From: Atherix ibis
Lineage: Eukaryota; Arthropoda; Insecta; Diptera; Athericidae
Assembly: GCA_958298945.1 (NCBI GenBank)
Contig: OY282606.1
Location: 90,465,696 to 90,529,695, forward strand
DNA length: 64,000 bases
Reading direction: 5' to 3'
Every line of letters begins with the position of its first letter. The first letter of the stretch is position 1. Shown here in pieces: positions 11,341 to 21,407 of this stretch. A program made the position numbers and the translations under genes. The notes beneath the pieces are model-generated. The model was not told where the DNA came from. It did no database searches and saw nothing but the letters and a program-made list of their open reading frames with translations.

Positions 11341-12060
11341 GAGGTGTGGCAGAAAATCTGGTATCACTAAGAGTGATGTGGTAGCCCTGTGGACTTCCCC
11401 TCTTCTAGTTATGCAGTATAAGTTTCAACCCCATACGGTAACTTCGCGACCCTATAAATTGGCGAGTTTGACTTACGAAAAGAGTAAAATTTTTCGGTGA
11501 CTGAGAGCATTTTTGAATGCTGAGGAGCTTTGGAAGACAATGGAAACTTAAGAAATTATGGAACGAGTGAGATGAGATCATCGATGGACATTGAAGCTTC
11601 TAGAAAGACTCAAAGTTTTTTTGTGTCAGATAAGATATTACAGACACTTGGATGTTCTATCATGATAAGCTCACTACCATTAACGAGTTTGTGTCGGACC
11701 ACGTGACCCTTATTCATCTGATCAGAGTCCACGTGGCTGTTTTTTGTTACTCAATATTAAAAAAACATTTGAAAGGACGCCATTTTGGTATTGTTGATAA
11801 TATCCAAAGGAGTGTAACCGAGGATCTGAAGGCGGTTTTAGTTAAAGTCTTTCAGCACTGCTACAATGTGTAGCTGCCTAAGAAACCTACTTTTCTGCAA
11901 TATCCAGAATTGTTGGCGTTTTTCGAATGGCCTACAACTCAACCTTAATGTAATGACATAGAAACCCCGGTCCTCTTATTTGCTCATATACATTTTCAAC
12001 GACTAGTTTAGAACGTAAACAATTGACTACCAAATTGGGGGTTAAACAGGATAAAAAACT
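11341..12060 (+). mobile_element. Degraded mariner-like element (SPDLSPC family), copy 1
   Basis: A terminus-like CGAGGTGTGGCAGAAAATC follows a TA at 11339-11340. A 5' UTR-like block (AAGTTTCAACC...GTAACTTC...GACCCTATAAA, 11430-11462) is shared with the copy at 28578-29278. The transposase end is readable at 11700-11875. It contains CDS-like blocks homologous to SPDLSPC followed by LKKHLKGRHFGIVDNIQ and SVTEDLKA.LVKVFQHCYN. Family logic (LKG.hFgtvdNIQ ... FQhCYeqWk) places it in the mariner group. The 3' end is not clear. Many frameshifts and deletions indicate great age. Confidence 0.65.
11652..11875 (+). pseudogene. Mariner-like transposase C-terminus
   Basis: This open frame contains DHVTLIHLIRVHVAVF, which is the SPDLSPCDFF region read out of frame, and then the in-frame tail LKKHLKGRHFGIVDNIQRS and FQHCYNV. 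The catalytic Asp region is therefore frameshifted relative to the tail. Equivalent tails occur at 29070-29190 (KIKGHFKGYHLGTINNIQ) and 41370-41470 (RKHLIGCHIDTVNNIQ). No start and no N-terminus can be assigned. Confidence 0.65.
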
Positions 12061-12070
12061 GGAGTTTATC

Positions 12071-13340
12071 AAGGGTTTTCGAACAAGAGTGATATGATTT
12101 CTTTAAAAAAAAACACACACTAATTGTTAAGGAAATTCAAATGTTTTTTATTTAATGTGAAGTACAATCGATACAATTAAGTTTTGTATAAAACGACATT
12201 CAAATGGCCTCCACGACTTCTTTTGCAGAAACGAATTTGATGAATCCAATTTTCGAGCACTTTTTCCACTAAATCAAGTCGTATGTCATGAATAGCACGT
12301 TCAATATTGACTTCTAAACCAATGACTTCATATAACCCCACAAGAAATAGTCTAATGGTGTTAAATCACAACTTCTTGGAGGCCATTCAATGTCACAATT
12401 TCTTGAAATAATCAAATCTCCAAACTTTTCTCGCAATAATTCGGTTGTTGCACGTGCTGTGTGGCACGTAGCCCCGTCTTGTTGGAACCAGATGTTGTCA
12501 AGATCAACTTCTTCCAATTTCGGCCATAAAAAGTTGGTTATCATCGATCTATACCGCTCTCCATTGACAGTAACGGTGTTACCAGCTTCATTTCGAAAGA
12601 AGTACGGACCGATGATTCCACCAGACCAAAAACCACACTAAACTGTCAATTTAGGTGAATATAATGGGTGTTCATGAATAATTTGTAGATTTTCTTCGCA
12701 CCAGAATCGACAGTTTTGCTTATTTACCGCACCACTCAGATGAAAGTGAGCCTCATCGGAGAAGATGATTTTCTTTAAAAAATCGTTATCGTTTTCAAGT
12801 TGTTCCAAGACAACATCAGCAAATTCACGACGTTTACGGTGATCCAATGGCTTCAGTTCTTGAGTGATAACATATTTATATGGATGCAAGCCCAAATCCT
12901 TTCTAAAAATCTGCCAGGTTGTGGTTTGAGACAGTCCCAATTCTTGAGAATGTCTTGGAATCGACAAATTGCTGTCTTCAGCAACACTTGCCTGATTGGC
13001 AGCAATATTTTCATTACTTCGAGCGGTTCTTTATCTTATTGGCACGTAAACATTATGTAAAGAAAATGTACGCTCGAAATTTTTAACAATTCGACGAATA
13101 CCGAGCACAGTTGAACGATTATTACGACCATAAAATGGCAAAACGCACGAAAAGTTGCAATTGGAGAACGATTATTTTGATAATAAAATTAAATAATTTG
13201 TAAATGTTGTTCTTAAGTATATCTCTCCATGATAAAAATATAAACATTACTGAATACAATGAAAAAAAAATACAGATCATGACATATTACAAATGGCCGA
13301 AACTTCACTTAGAAATCATATTACCCTTATTGGAAAATCC
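12071..13340 (-). mobile_element. DD41D Tc1/mariner-superfamily element, full length, copy 1
   Basis: Terminal inverted repeats bound ~1270 bp. The right end, read inward on the minus strand, is GGATTTTCCAATAAGGGTAA, next to TA at 13341-13342. The left end is AGGGTTTTCGAACAAGAGTG, and both ends share the following ATATGATTTCT. The transposase reads on the minus strand. A shorter relative with the same ends lies at 51880-52756. The spacing between the second and third catalytic Asp residues is 41 by my count. That is the spacing reported for the rosa-type DD41D group. Confidence 0.85.
12195..13150 (-). pseudogene. DD41D transposase, nearly complete, with one stop and a deletion
   Basis: From upstream on the minus strand, an N-terminal HTH region ends ...SIPRHSQELGLSQTTTWQIF and is followed by LHPYKYVITQEL. 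D1 lies in IFSDEAHFHLSGAVNKQNC. Position 12638-12640 is TAG where the copy at 51880-52756 has TGG (Trp): one premature stop in an otherwise open catalytic domain. D2 is in IWFQQDGATCHTA and D3 in WPPRSCDLTPLDYFLWGY. After SLV a ~30-bp deletion relative to the other copy breaks the frame before the CKRSRGGHL tail. The N-terminus also contains a stop near 13030. In the family this is a nuclear cut-and-paste transposase; here it is a recent-looking pseudogene. Confidence 0.87.
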
Positions 13341-13342
13341 TA

Positions 13343-13727
13343 TATTACACATTAATTATATTTTATCTAAGAGTAGTTTAATTTTAGGTTACCTAAAGTG
13401 TTGGTCAAAGGAGTTCTCCCGCTTACACACCTCAATTTAATTTGTGCCATTCAATCGTTAGGCTAATATTATAAAATGTATCAGAGATCTTGTCGTCTTA
13501 TTATGTTATAAAAAATAGATAAATTGAATCGGTGTAACATAATTTTATTAGGTTTCTTTTAAAAGATCTTTGGTAGAATGGCCTGTAGGACATCATCAAT
13601 TTTAAACTCGAATATCGACAGTGAAATAAAGTATATTTTATTAAATACAATCTAAGAGCTGCATGTTCAAACCTTCTAAGATTTACTATAGTATGCAAAA
13701 ACCTATTGAATAGTTGTCATTAACTCG
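13343..13727. other. Short gap, nothing recognised
   Basis: AT-rich spacer between the DD41D element and the second Jockey fragment. No exon, RNA gene or repeat was seen. Confidence 0.5.
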
Positions 13728-14650
13728 ACCCTATCTTAAAGACCTTTTGATAGAGTTAGACAAGACGGCTTACTCTAAAAATTCAAGGGGATTTTTCGTT
13801 CTCCCTAGTTCTAAAATAATTCCTTTCTAACCGATACTTTCAACGAACTCTCCAATATCTCTCCGATATTGACTGGTGTTCCACAGGGCTGTTTACTCGG
13901 ACCCATCCTCTACAATATTTACACACCCGATATCCCAATCCGTTCTAATACCTTCTTTCCTACATACGCCGATGATAAGGCCTGCTTTCTATCTAGCAAA
14001 AATCCCCAACATGCTTCCGAAATTCTCCAAACCCAAATCCACACCCTCCAGAACGGGTGGAGAGTAAAAGTTAATGAACATAAATCTACCCATGTGATTT
14101 TTACTCTCCGTCGTGACCGGTCGAAGTTCGAAAGACCGGTCGAAAATATTTAGGGTTAACACATCGAAGTTCGGTACCTAGGACTGATCTTAGACAAACG
14201 CTTGACATGTAATCCACATACAAAACTTAGAAAACTAGAACTTAAAAGACGATACCTACAACTACTTCGACTTCTAGATAAACTTTGTAAACTTACTATA
14301 GACAGCAAAGTACTTTTATGCAATAACCTACTGAAACCAATATGGACTTACGGACTAGAATTCTGGGGCTATTCATCGTGATCTTAAAGACCCATTCGCT
14401 TTTGATGGGGCTGTATCTCATTATAAAAAGCTGCATTCCCGTATCTCCAATTATACTAATCCTCTTGTTCAAGAATTATCCTCCATTTCCAAAAAAAAAA
14501 CCCATCGAAGACTTAAGCATCACTAATCGCGTGATTTACTAAAATATTTAGGCTTAATATAAGTACACGCTAGCAGGAGAAGCTTCAATGGCGGTTTACT
14601 ACCCATAACCATTAATGCTAATTAAAACTATTATTCAGATCTAGTTATTC
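13728..14650 (+). mobile_element. Jockey-like LINE fragment, copy 2
   Basis: Same family as 5952-7507. It begins in the FDRVRxxGLL region and continues through the polymerase core. An internal deletion joins FWGYS (about 14370) directly to the IHRDL segment. It ends after HRRLKHH.SRDLLKYL with a short 3' UTR. 5' truncation, one internal deletion and several frameshifts are visible. Confidence 0.8.
13755..14540 (+). pseudogene. Jockey-clade reverse transcriptase fragment with an intact YADD box
   Basis: Readable pieces: DRVRQDGLL, then TGVPQGCLLGPILYNIYTPD, then TYADDKA with the catalytic YADD at 13965-13976. These are followed by QNGWRVKVNEHKSTHVIFTL and, after a shift near 14150, YLGLILDKRLTCNPHTKL and KPIWTYGLEFWGY. 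An internal deletion follows, and then IHRDLKDPFAFDGAVSHYKK and LHSRISNYTNPLVQEL. Each block aligns with the copy at 5959-7365. Unlike that copy the catalytic box is intact, but missing sequence and frameshifts rule out activity. Confidence 0.83.
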
Positions 14651-17600
14651 CTATGATCTTAACGTAGAATAGATACTCGTAGATATGTTTTTTTAGTTTT
14701 GACTATAATTATTTATATCTGCAGGACAAATAGTCCTCAATGGTCAGTGTATATTTAGAAAAAATATCCTTAATGGGCAGTTTTGTGTTGATTAAATTAC
14801 CGCTTGACCATTTCTAGATATTTCTAGATTTTTACAATTTTGTGATCGATTTTTATTATACAAAATAATCACATTATATTAATTTCTATATCTTTAATTT
14901 ATCTAAAAAAATATTTAAATATTGATTACTATTCGACTGATCAAATTACTAAATTAGAAACGATAAATGAGAGGCGTCACTTTTGGTTCATTTTGTTCTA
15001 ACGTTTTGTTATACAACGGATTAGCTACTGGCTGCATTCCAATATACAAAATTGGCAAAAATATGCAATTATGATCGTGTAATTTAATAGAGAAGATAAA
15101 CTTGCATTATACTTGTATTATAAAGATAATTAATTACGATTATGATTTATTAATTGAACAGAAACCGATCAAAACCATGGCCGTGGTAAAAAGTTGCTAC
15201 TTTTGCGATAGAGCACACGTTTGTCTATTCATAAATGGACATTTGGCGGCTGGTTAATAATATTCACGGAATTGACGGTGCAGCATCAGATTACTAGCAC
15301 TCAGCACGAAGAACCGATAAAATGTTACCATGAAAATGATCATTCAATTAATATTTCATCTTCGAGACATTTATTCAAAGCTCTGGACAAGCGCCATGCA
15401 TGAGTTTACGGAACGATCGAGTATCGATTTGGTATAGATTTCGTATCAAATTGTGCATGCTATGCAAGGTATTATCGGTAAATTATTAACATTTGGAAGT
15501 AATTTTCGCCTCGGAATTATTCTTCTTTTCCTTCTATTTAATATATTTATTATATGCTAATTTCTATATATATCCAGATAAACTCTTTCATTCCGTCAGG
15601 CTACCCAATTACCAATTTACCAAATTTTGGCTATGAATTTTCAATAGACAAACCAAAGAGTTAAATTTATATCAAAACATAAATATTGAAAATTGATGGA
15701 AAAACATGTAAAATTCTAATATATTGAAGGTTTCTGCTAAGGTAACCAGGTGGGAATTGAATGGAACAGCAATTTACTTACCAAACCGGGGGTTCAGTGT
15801 TTGTAATGATTTTCTTACGTTCATAAGTCGATCGATCGTGATCATTTTTCATATTAATAACATCGCTGCAAAATGGCCAATTTCAAATGCGTTTAAGTCT
15901 TGTAAGAATCTATTGAAATATTTTACTTTAGACATTATTACAGTTGTTCCGTGAAATTGGAATTTACCAATTGGATTTGTAGGTGGTTGAAATCGATGTA
16001 AGCAGATTTATACAAAATTTACTTTTCTAGCTTTTCAAGTGAGTATTTTTTTAACAACTCATTTTGCTGGCAAGTATTTTGCACTCTTGAATATGAGCAA
16101 TCAATATTCATATCGATCCTAGCTATCAACATCGTTGGCTGATATCGTTGTGCCAATTTCCCCAAACGAAATATATACAACTGATTATAGATCATTATAA
16201 ATACACAACTGATCAAGATCTCCAACCATGTACATGTGTAGGTCCATAAAATCCCGAATAAGTAGTGATTGTGATAATAGTAATCATGGCGGCTGCATTA
16301 ATAGTGCAACTAGTAGCCTACCATTATTCACTCTTGTTCAATTCATTTTCTATTAAATGCTTAAATCGAAACTATCAATTATTTTTCTACGATAGTTTCA
16401 TAAATTATATTTTAATTGAAATTATTATTCTTTTTTTTTTTTTGTTATCTTTTTCAACATTATTTAGCCTTCGGAAATAACATTTAAAAATTTATAGTAT
16501 AAGTTTTAGTTTTGATTAAAAACAATAATTATCTTTATTATTAATTCAATTAAAGTTTTTTTTTTATTTATTGTAAATTACTAAATAAAGTGTACAGTTT
16601 TATTTAAAGTCGTATTTTGTAAAATTATTTATAAACTTTTATTTACCTTGCAAAAAATAGTTTTATTATTGTATGTGAATAAGTGGAAGTAATTATTTGT
16701 TAAGGAAATTTAAATATCGGCTTATCCATTTTGTAGTTTGAAAAGTACAGGTATATTATTTTAAAGTTGTTAATGATATATGTTATTTAAAATAATTTTT
16801 ATTTTGACTAAAACTTGCCATTTTTTTAATAATAAATTGGTTTAATACCAAACAATGAATTAAAATTGTAACACCTTTTTAAAAAAATTGGTGATTCTGC
16901 AATAGTCACCATCAATTAGCAAATTTTTTTTCTATATAGAGCTCTAAACACCACAACTAATTAATATAAAGGTATTGTATCCACAATATATTAAAAATAT
17001 AATTAATAAATATTTTTATCAAAATTCTAATTCAAAATATATTTTAGATAATTTTACTTTCCAAAGCAAAAATTGGATAATTTTTTAAAAGAAATTACGA
17101 ACTCCCGATAATTTGTAAATGATCCTTAAATTCAGAAATAAAATTATTTCATTTTTAATTAACAAAAACTTATCTTATTTATCCTTAAGATTAATAAAAA
17201 TGATATTTTTAACAAAACATTTTAAATCATAAAATCTTTTTTAAATTAACAAATAATCACAATTTTCAAACGTCTCCGTTTGTATAGTATTTTTTTTTTT
17301 ATTTTTAAAATATTTTTATTTTTACTGTTTTATGAAAAATTAAAAATTTGATTGTATTATTGTAAAATTATCTCAGATGGACTTTATTTCCCTAGAATGA
17401 TTTCATCAAACTTTTAAGTATATCGTTAAGATCAGAGGATTTGAATAAAAAATTTTACTGTTCAAATGAAAAGCAACTAATTAAATTCAAACTAATTAAG
17501 ATAAATCTATCCAAAGACAAACGAATTCATGCTGATAAAAAAAAAAAGTTTTTCTTATCTTAAAAAAATCTTAATGTGACGACTGTTCCTCTTAACACCT

Positions 17601-18124
17601 GCCATGATGATTTGATTAGATCTCACATTGATTATATTGGATAAAGAAAATAAATATTCCGGCTACTTTTAATTAGATATTGATTTCTATTCCCTTCATA
17701 TAAGTATCGTAGAATATTCACATCCCACTTGAATAGTTGAAGAAAAACCTACATAAAAGAACAGAAGATATTGAATTGGAAACTTAGTGGAATATTGGTC
17801 TTAAATATGTTTCTTAATTAATTCTACCTTTAATTATACTTTGACATCATGCTGTGTTGCAGTTTGAGCAATAACAATTAAATTAAATATCCCATTGGCA
17901 ATTATTTATGTCAAAACGATTTTTTTGTTCAAGTTTCAAAATGAGACGTTTCGATTGAAAAAAAAATAAAAATCGGAAAGTTTTTCGATTTAAAAAAAAA
18001 ACAAAATCTAAAAAAAAAACGAGAGCTGTGATTATTATAAATATTAGAAAATGCATATTATTATTTCTAATTCTTTTATTTTAGAGTGTTTTTTTTTTAT
18101 ATTTGAATATATTTACTTTTTAAC
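14651..18124. other. Intergenic or intronic stretch, no gene recognised
   Basis: AT-rich overall, with two slightly more complex patches (15180-15480 and 15720-16330) that hold open frames of 60-76 codons. None matches a family I know and none has convincing splice context. No transposon ends were seen. Confidence 0.5.
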
Positions 18125-18715
18125 AGGGTGTATGTATTCCGCATTTTGCTCAAACCACCTGTTCCCTATCAGGCTATTACGTTAATAAGGTTTTTTCCAT
18201 CTGCGAAAAATATAGCGCACTCGACTGTCACATTTTCAGTATGAAAAGGTACCTCATGCATAATTTGTGTATTTGCCTTTACCCAGAATCGCTTGTTTTG
18301 TTTATTAGTAAAAATAGTAAACAAAACAAGCCATTCTAATGAAAATGCCAAATATAAACTGTAAAAACAAACATTTTTTAAAATGGCGGCCAATCAAAAT
18401 GACATTATGGCTTTTTTCAAAATGGCGAACTACATTGATTATAAAAGAACACAGTAGTAAACTTGTTGGGTACTTTCTGATTATCGATTTGTTCTTAAAA
18501 CATACATAAAATTAAAATGGTATTTTATTATATTGCTTGGATCTTGTCATTGTGTATGAAATAATCAAATTTTACTCATTTCAATGGCTGCTACAATATT
18601 TTTTGCAGTATTCGATCTTTTTTTTATTTAATTTTTGATGATGTTTTTATATAATTTTTAAATGTTTTAAAGATGCCGATTGAGTTTTTTTTTGAAGGTT
18701 ACACAAAAGATTTTA
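18125..18715 (-). mobile_element. Tc1/mariner-superfamily remnant, shared with 30263-30657 in inverse orientation
   Basis: The left end GGGTGTATGTATTCCGCATT looks like a transposon terminus. Read on the minus strand, 18320-18170 encodes NKQNKRFWVKANTQIMHEV and VPFHTENVTVECAIFFADG. This matches the region after D1 in the family whose better copy is at 12195-13150 (VNKQNCRFWCEEN, IIHEHPLYSPKLTV). The rest, about 18330-18715, is noncoding and is repeated as the reverse complement at 30263-30657. Confidence 0.75.
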
Positions 18716-18717
18716 TA

Positions 18718-19445
18718 CGAGGTCTGTTCAAAAAGTATCGCGAATTTTGTGTTTTTTTCAAAATTATTTATTTGTTCATGAATATCTATTTTGTCCCCTT
18801 CAAAGTAATCCCCACCAGATTTTATAGAATTGTGCCAACGTTTTCTCCAATCCTCGAAGCACTTCAAAAAATCATTTTTTATGATCTAGTTCAGCTCATC
18901 CTTCGATGCCGTCTTTATCTCCTCAATCGTAGCGTAGCGTCGTTCTTTCATGGGGCTCTTCAATTTCGGGAACAAGAAAAAGTCACAGGGGAGCCAAATC
19001 TGGGAAATACGGTGGATGCGGCATTATAAGTTCTTCCACAAATCCGGGCGTTTCTGGCGGATTGCTTCACGTAACTTGCGCATAACTTGCAGGTAATATT
19101 CCTTATTGACTGTTCTACCCTGTGACAAGAACTCATGATGCACCAGGATTCGTCACCAGTTATGACCCTCTGGAGCAAATTTGGCTCGTCGCGGAAAGAG
19201 TCCAACAGCTCCTTAGCAATGTTAATGCGATTCTGTTTTTGCTCGAAATTGAGCAAAAATCGAAGACGAGCTAAAGCACGTGGAAGCAAAGCAGCTGTCA
19301 AAAATTAACTGAACATTCAAAATGGCCAAACTTGTCGTCATAAGTGAGGAGACATGAGGACCAACATAACGCCACAAAAAATCGAAAATCGAATATACGA
19401 ACCCGCGCAAATTCAAAATTAGCTATACTTTTTGAACAGACCTCG
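18718..19445 (-). mobile_element. mariner copy A, internally deleted (728 bp)
   Basis: Both ends are present and flanked by TA (18716-18717 and 19446-19447). The 3' end reads CGAGGTCTGTTCAAAAAGTA, and the minus-strand 5' end reads CGAGGTCTGTTCAAAAAGTA with a slightly different continuation. A full element would be ~1.3 kb. Large parts of the N-terminus and the block carrying the second catalytic Asp are gone. Related copies lie at 29281-30260, 30664-30799 and 55411-55850. Confidence 0.88.
18740..19330 (-). pseudogene. mariner transposase remnant (copy A)
   Basis: On the minus strand, NRINIAKELLDSF is followed by DEPNLLQRVITGDESW, the first catalytic Asp. A jump then lands in GRTVNKEYYLQVMRKLREAI (partly out of frame). 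The segment with the second Asp (HHDNAPAHxS) is deleted, so DLWKN runs into LIMPHPPYFPDLAPCDFFLF with the third Asp. The C-terminus reads SPMKERRYATIEEIKTASKD and ends in CFEDWRKRW. Loss of D2 and several frameshifts mean no activity. Confidence 0.85.
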
Positions 19446-19447
19446 TA

Positions 19448-19560
19448 CATGCGTAAATACAATCTACGGCATCAAATCACACGATCTTGGACGCCAAATT
19501 GACATCATCAAATTTTGAAATTCAGCGTCATAAGAGCTTTTCAGGCAAACAAGGCAAAGT
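19448..19560 (-). pseudogene. Transposase D3 fragment abutting mariner A
   Basis: On the minus strand, allowing one extra T, the sequence reads ISKFDDVNWRPRSCDLMP. This matches ISR..D.NWPPRSCDLTPLD in the CDLTPLD group of Tc1/mariner transposases. It ends within ~20 bp of the 5' terminus of mariner A. With 18125-18715 on the other side, it suggests mariner A inserted into, or between, copies of that group. Confidence 0.65.
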
Positions 19561-19746
19561 AGCCATTATTTGAATAATATTTAAACAATATAAATAAACA
19601 ATTATTTTACCAAAATCTTAATTTTAAATATATTTAATAAAATTTTACTTATCATAGCAACATTTGAATAACAGCTTATTTCCTTTTCAAAATACTTTGA
19701 GAATAATTTTTAGAAAAAATTATTTAGCAGATATAATTTCTATATA

Positions 19747-20910
19747 CCATGTGTATAAGCTTAAATCCGCTGTTTTTTAGTCAAAAAAAAACGTTTTTTT
19801 CATAGAAAGCAAAAACAAATTTATTCAAAAAACTTGCCCTCGCTAGCTACACATTTTTCCCATTTCTCGGCCAAAAAATTCCTTCTCTTTCGAGGCAAAC
19901 CACTCATCAAGCCATTTTCGGACGTCTTCGTAAGAATCGAAGTGCTGCTCAGCGAGCGCGTGGCCCATCGACGAAAAGAAGTGGTAGTCGGAAGGGGACA
20001 TGTCTGGCGAATAAGCGGGGTGGGGTAGCATCTCCCAGTTGAGTGTCTCTGAGTAGTTTCAGACCATTTTTGACGTGCGCGATGGTGCGTTGTCGTGGAG
20101 GAAAATCAGCTTGTCATGTCTTTGTTGATAATCCGTCCTTTTTTCACGCAGAGCACGGTGCAATTTGATAAATTGTTGGTGGTAGCCAGGTTTCAACATC
20201 TCCATAGCAGACGATATACTGCTGATCCCACCAAAGATGTTGATGGTTGGCCGGGATCAACCCACGATTTCTTGCGTTTAGGATTCTCGAAATATATACA
20301 CTTTTTATCGCCTGTTACAATCCAATGCAGGTACGACTTTCTTATTTGTCTGGCGAGTATAATTTCGCATGTGTTTTGGCGTTCAATTCATGCGGCACCC
20401 ATTTTCCGATCTTTTTAATCTTCCCTATGGCACGCAGACGCATGAAAATGGCTGGTTGAGTAACACCCAATTCCTCCTCGAGCATTTTTTGTGATTGGGT
20501 ATTATCTTCATCCAAAAGAGTCTGCAATCCTAGGCCGATTTTCACACTTCTTGTCCCACAAGTCAAAATTGCCATCTTTGAACCAACCAAAACAATCTCT
20601 GCATATTGTTTTCGATTAAGCACTGTCACCATAGCCCTCCAAAAGTATTTGATGCAATTCGGTAGTCGATTTCTTCAAATTGAAGCAGAAAAGCAGAGCT
20701 TCCCGGATATGCTCTTTTTCTGGCACAAAACTTAACATGATTAACAAAGGAAAAATGTATGTCGTTGTACGAAATTGCTGACAATGTGCACTGATTAATG
20801 TTGGCAGATGTCAAACCCATAAAGAAAAAGTATGGCGTGTTCATGGCAGCTTAATACACTCACTCACGCCATCTATGACCAAACAGCGAATTTAAACTTA
20901 AACCCTTTTT
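19747..20910 (-). mobile_element. mariner family F, copy 1 (~1.16 kb)
   Basis: The 3' end (left) is CCATGTGTATAAGCTTAAAT beside TA at 19745-19746. The 5' end (right) is degraded but still contains GTTTAAATTCGCTGTTTGGT in reverse. Two other copies, 33705-34901 and 59052-60326, share these ends and the subterminal GGCGTGAGTGAG block. The transposase reads on the minus strand. Confidence 0.85.
19843..20740 (-). pseudogene. mariner transposase (family F, copy 1)
   Basis: The N-terminal region, in a shifted frame, reads VLNRKQYAEIVLVGSK. It then runs into DNTQSQKMLEEELGVTQPAI and IGKWVPHELN, the HTH and linker. D1 is in VTGDKKCIYFENP after a small deletion that removes QMERRQNT. D2 (FLHDNAPSH) is broken by a shift. 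The third Asp region reads PHPAYSPDMSPSDYHFFSSM, followed by ALAEQHFDSYEDVRKWLDEW. Deletions and frameshifts exceed those of the other two copies. Confidence 0.82.
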
Positions 20911-21366
20911 ATATTTTTTTAAAAAATTCACCATAAACGATTACAAAAATATAGCAATATGTCATGACTTTTCTTTTTTATACAAACTACTTTAAAAATT
21001 ATATAAGTACTAGTCCCACTAAGGAGGAGTTCTAATTTGCTATCCTGTCGCTAATATAAAATATAACTTTAAAAAAATCTGAAAAGTTAAATTTAATCGA
21101 TTGTATAAACACCATAAACAAACGGTTAAGACCATAAGAAGTTAGCGGAAAACTATGTGAAACCAATTAATTCACTGGAAATGTCCACTTTTCAAAAGGC
21201 ATTACTCATATCTGTCACGATCATGAATATTTCAAATGCGTTTCCATCTCAATCCATAAATTGTTCGTTCGTTAAACGTTTTAGGTATGGTTCAATATTT
21301 TCATGTGAATCATTCAATACATTCAAAATGCATAAATTGGCTTTTAAAAGACAATCAAAAAATATC

Positions 21367-21407
<41 letters not shown>

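Noticed and set aside
19834..20459. Plus-strand open frames across the mariner at 19747-20910
   Set aside because: They are antisense shadows of the minus-strand transposase.
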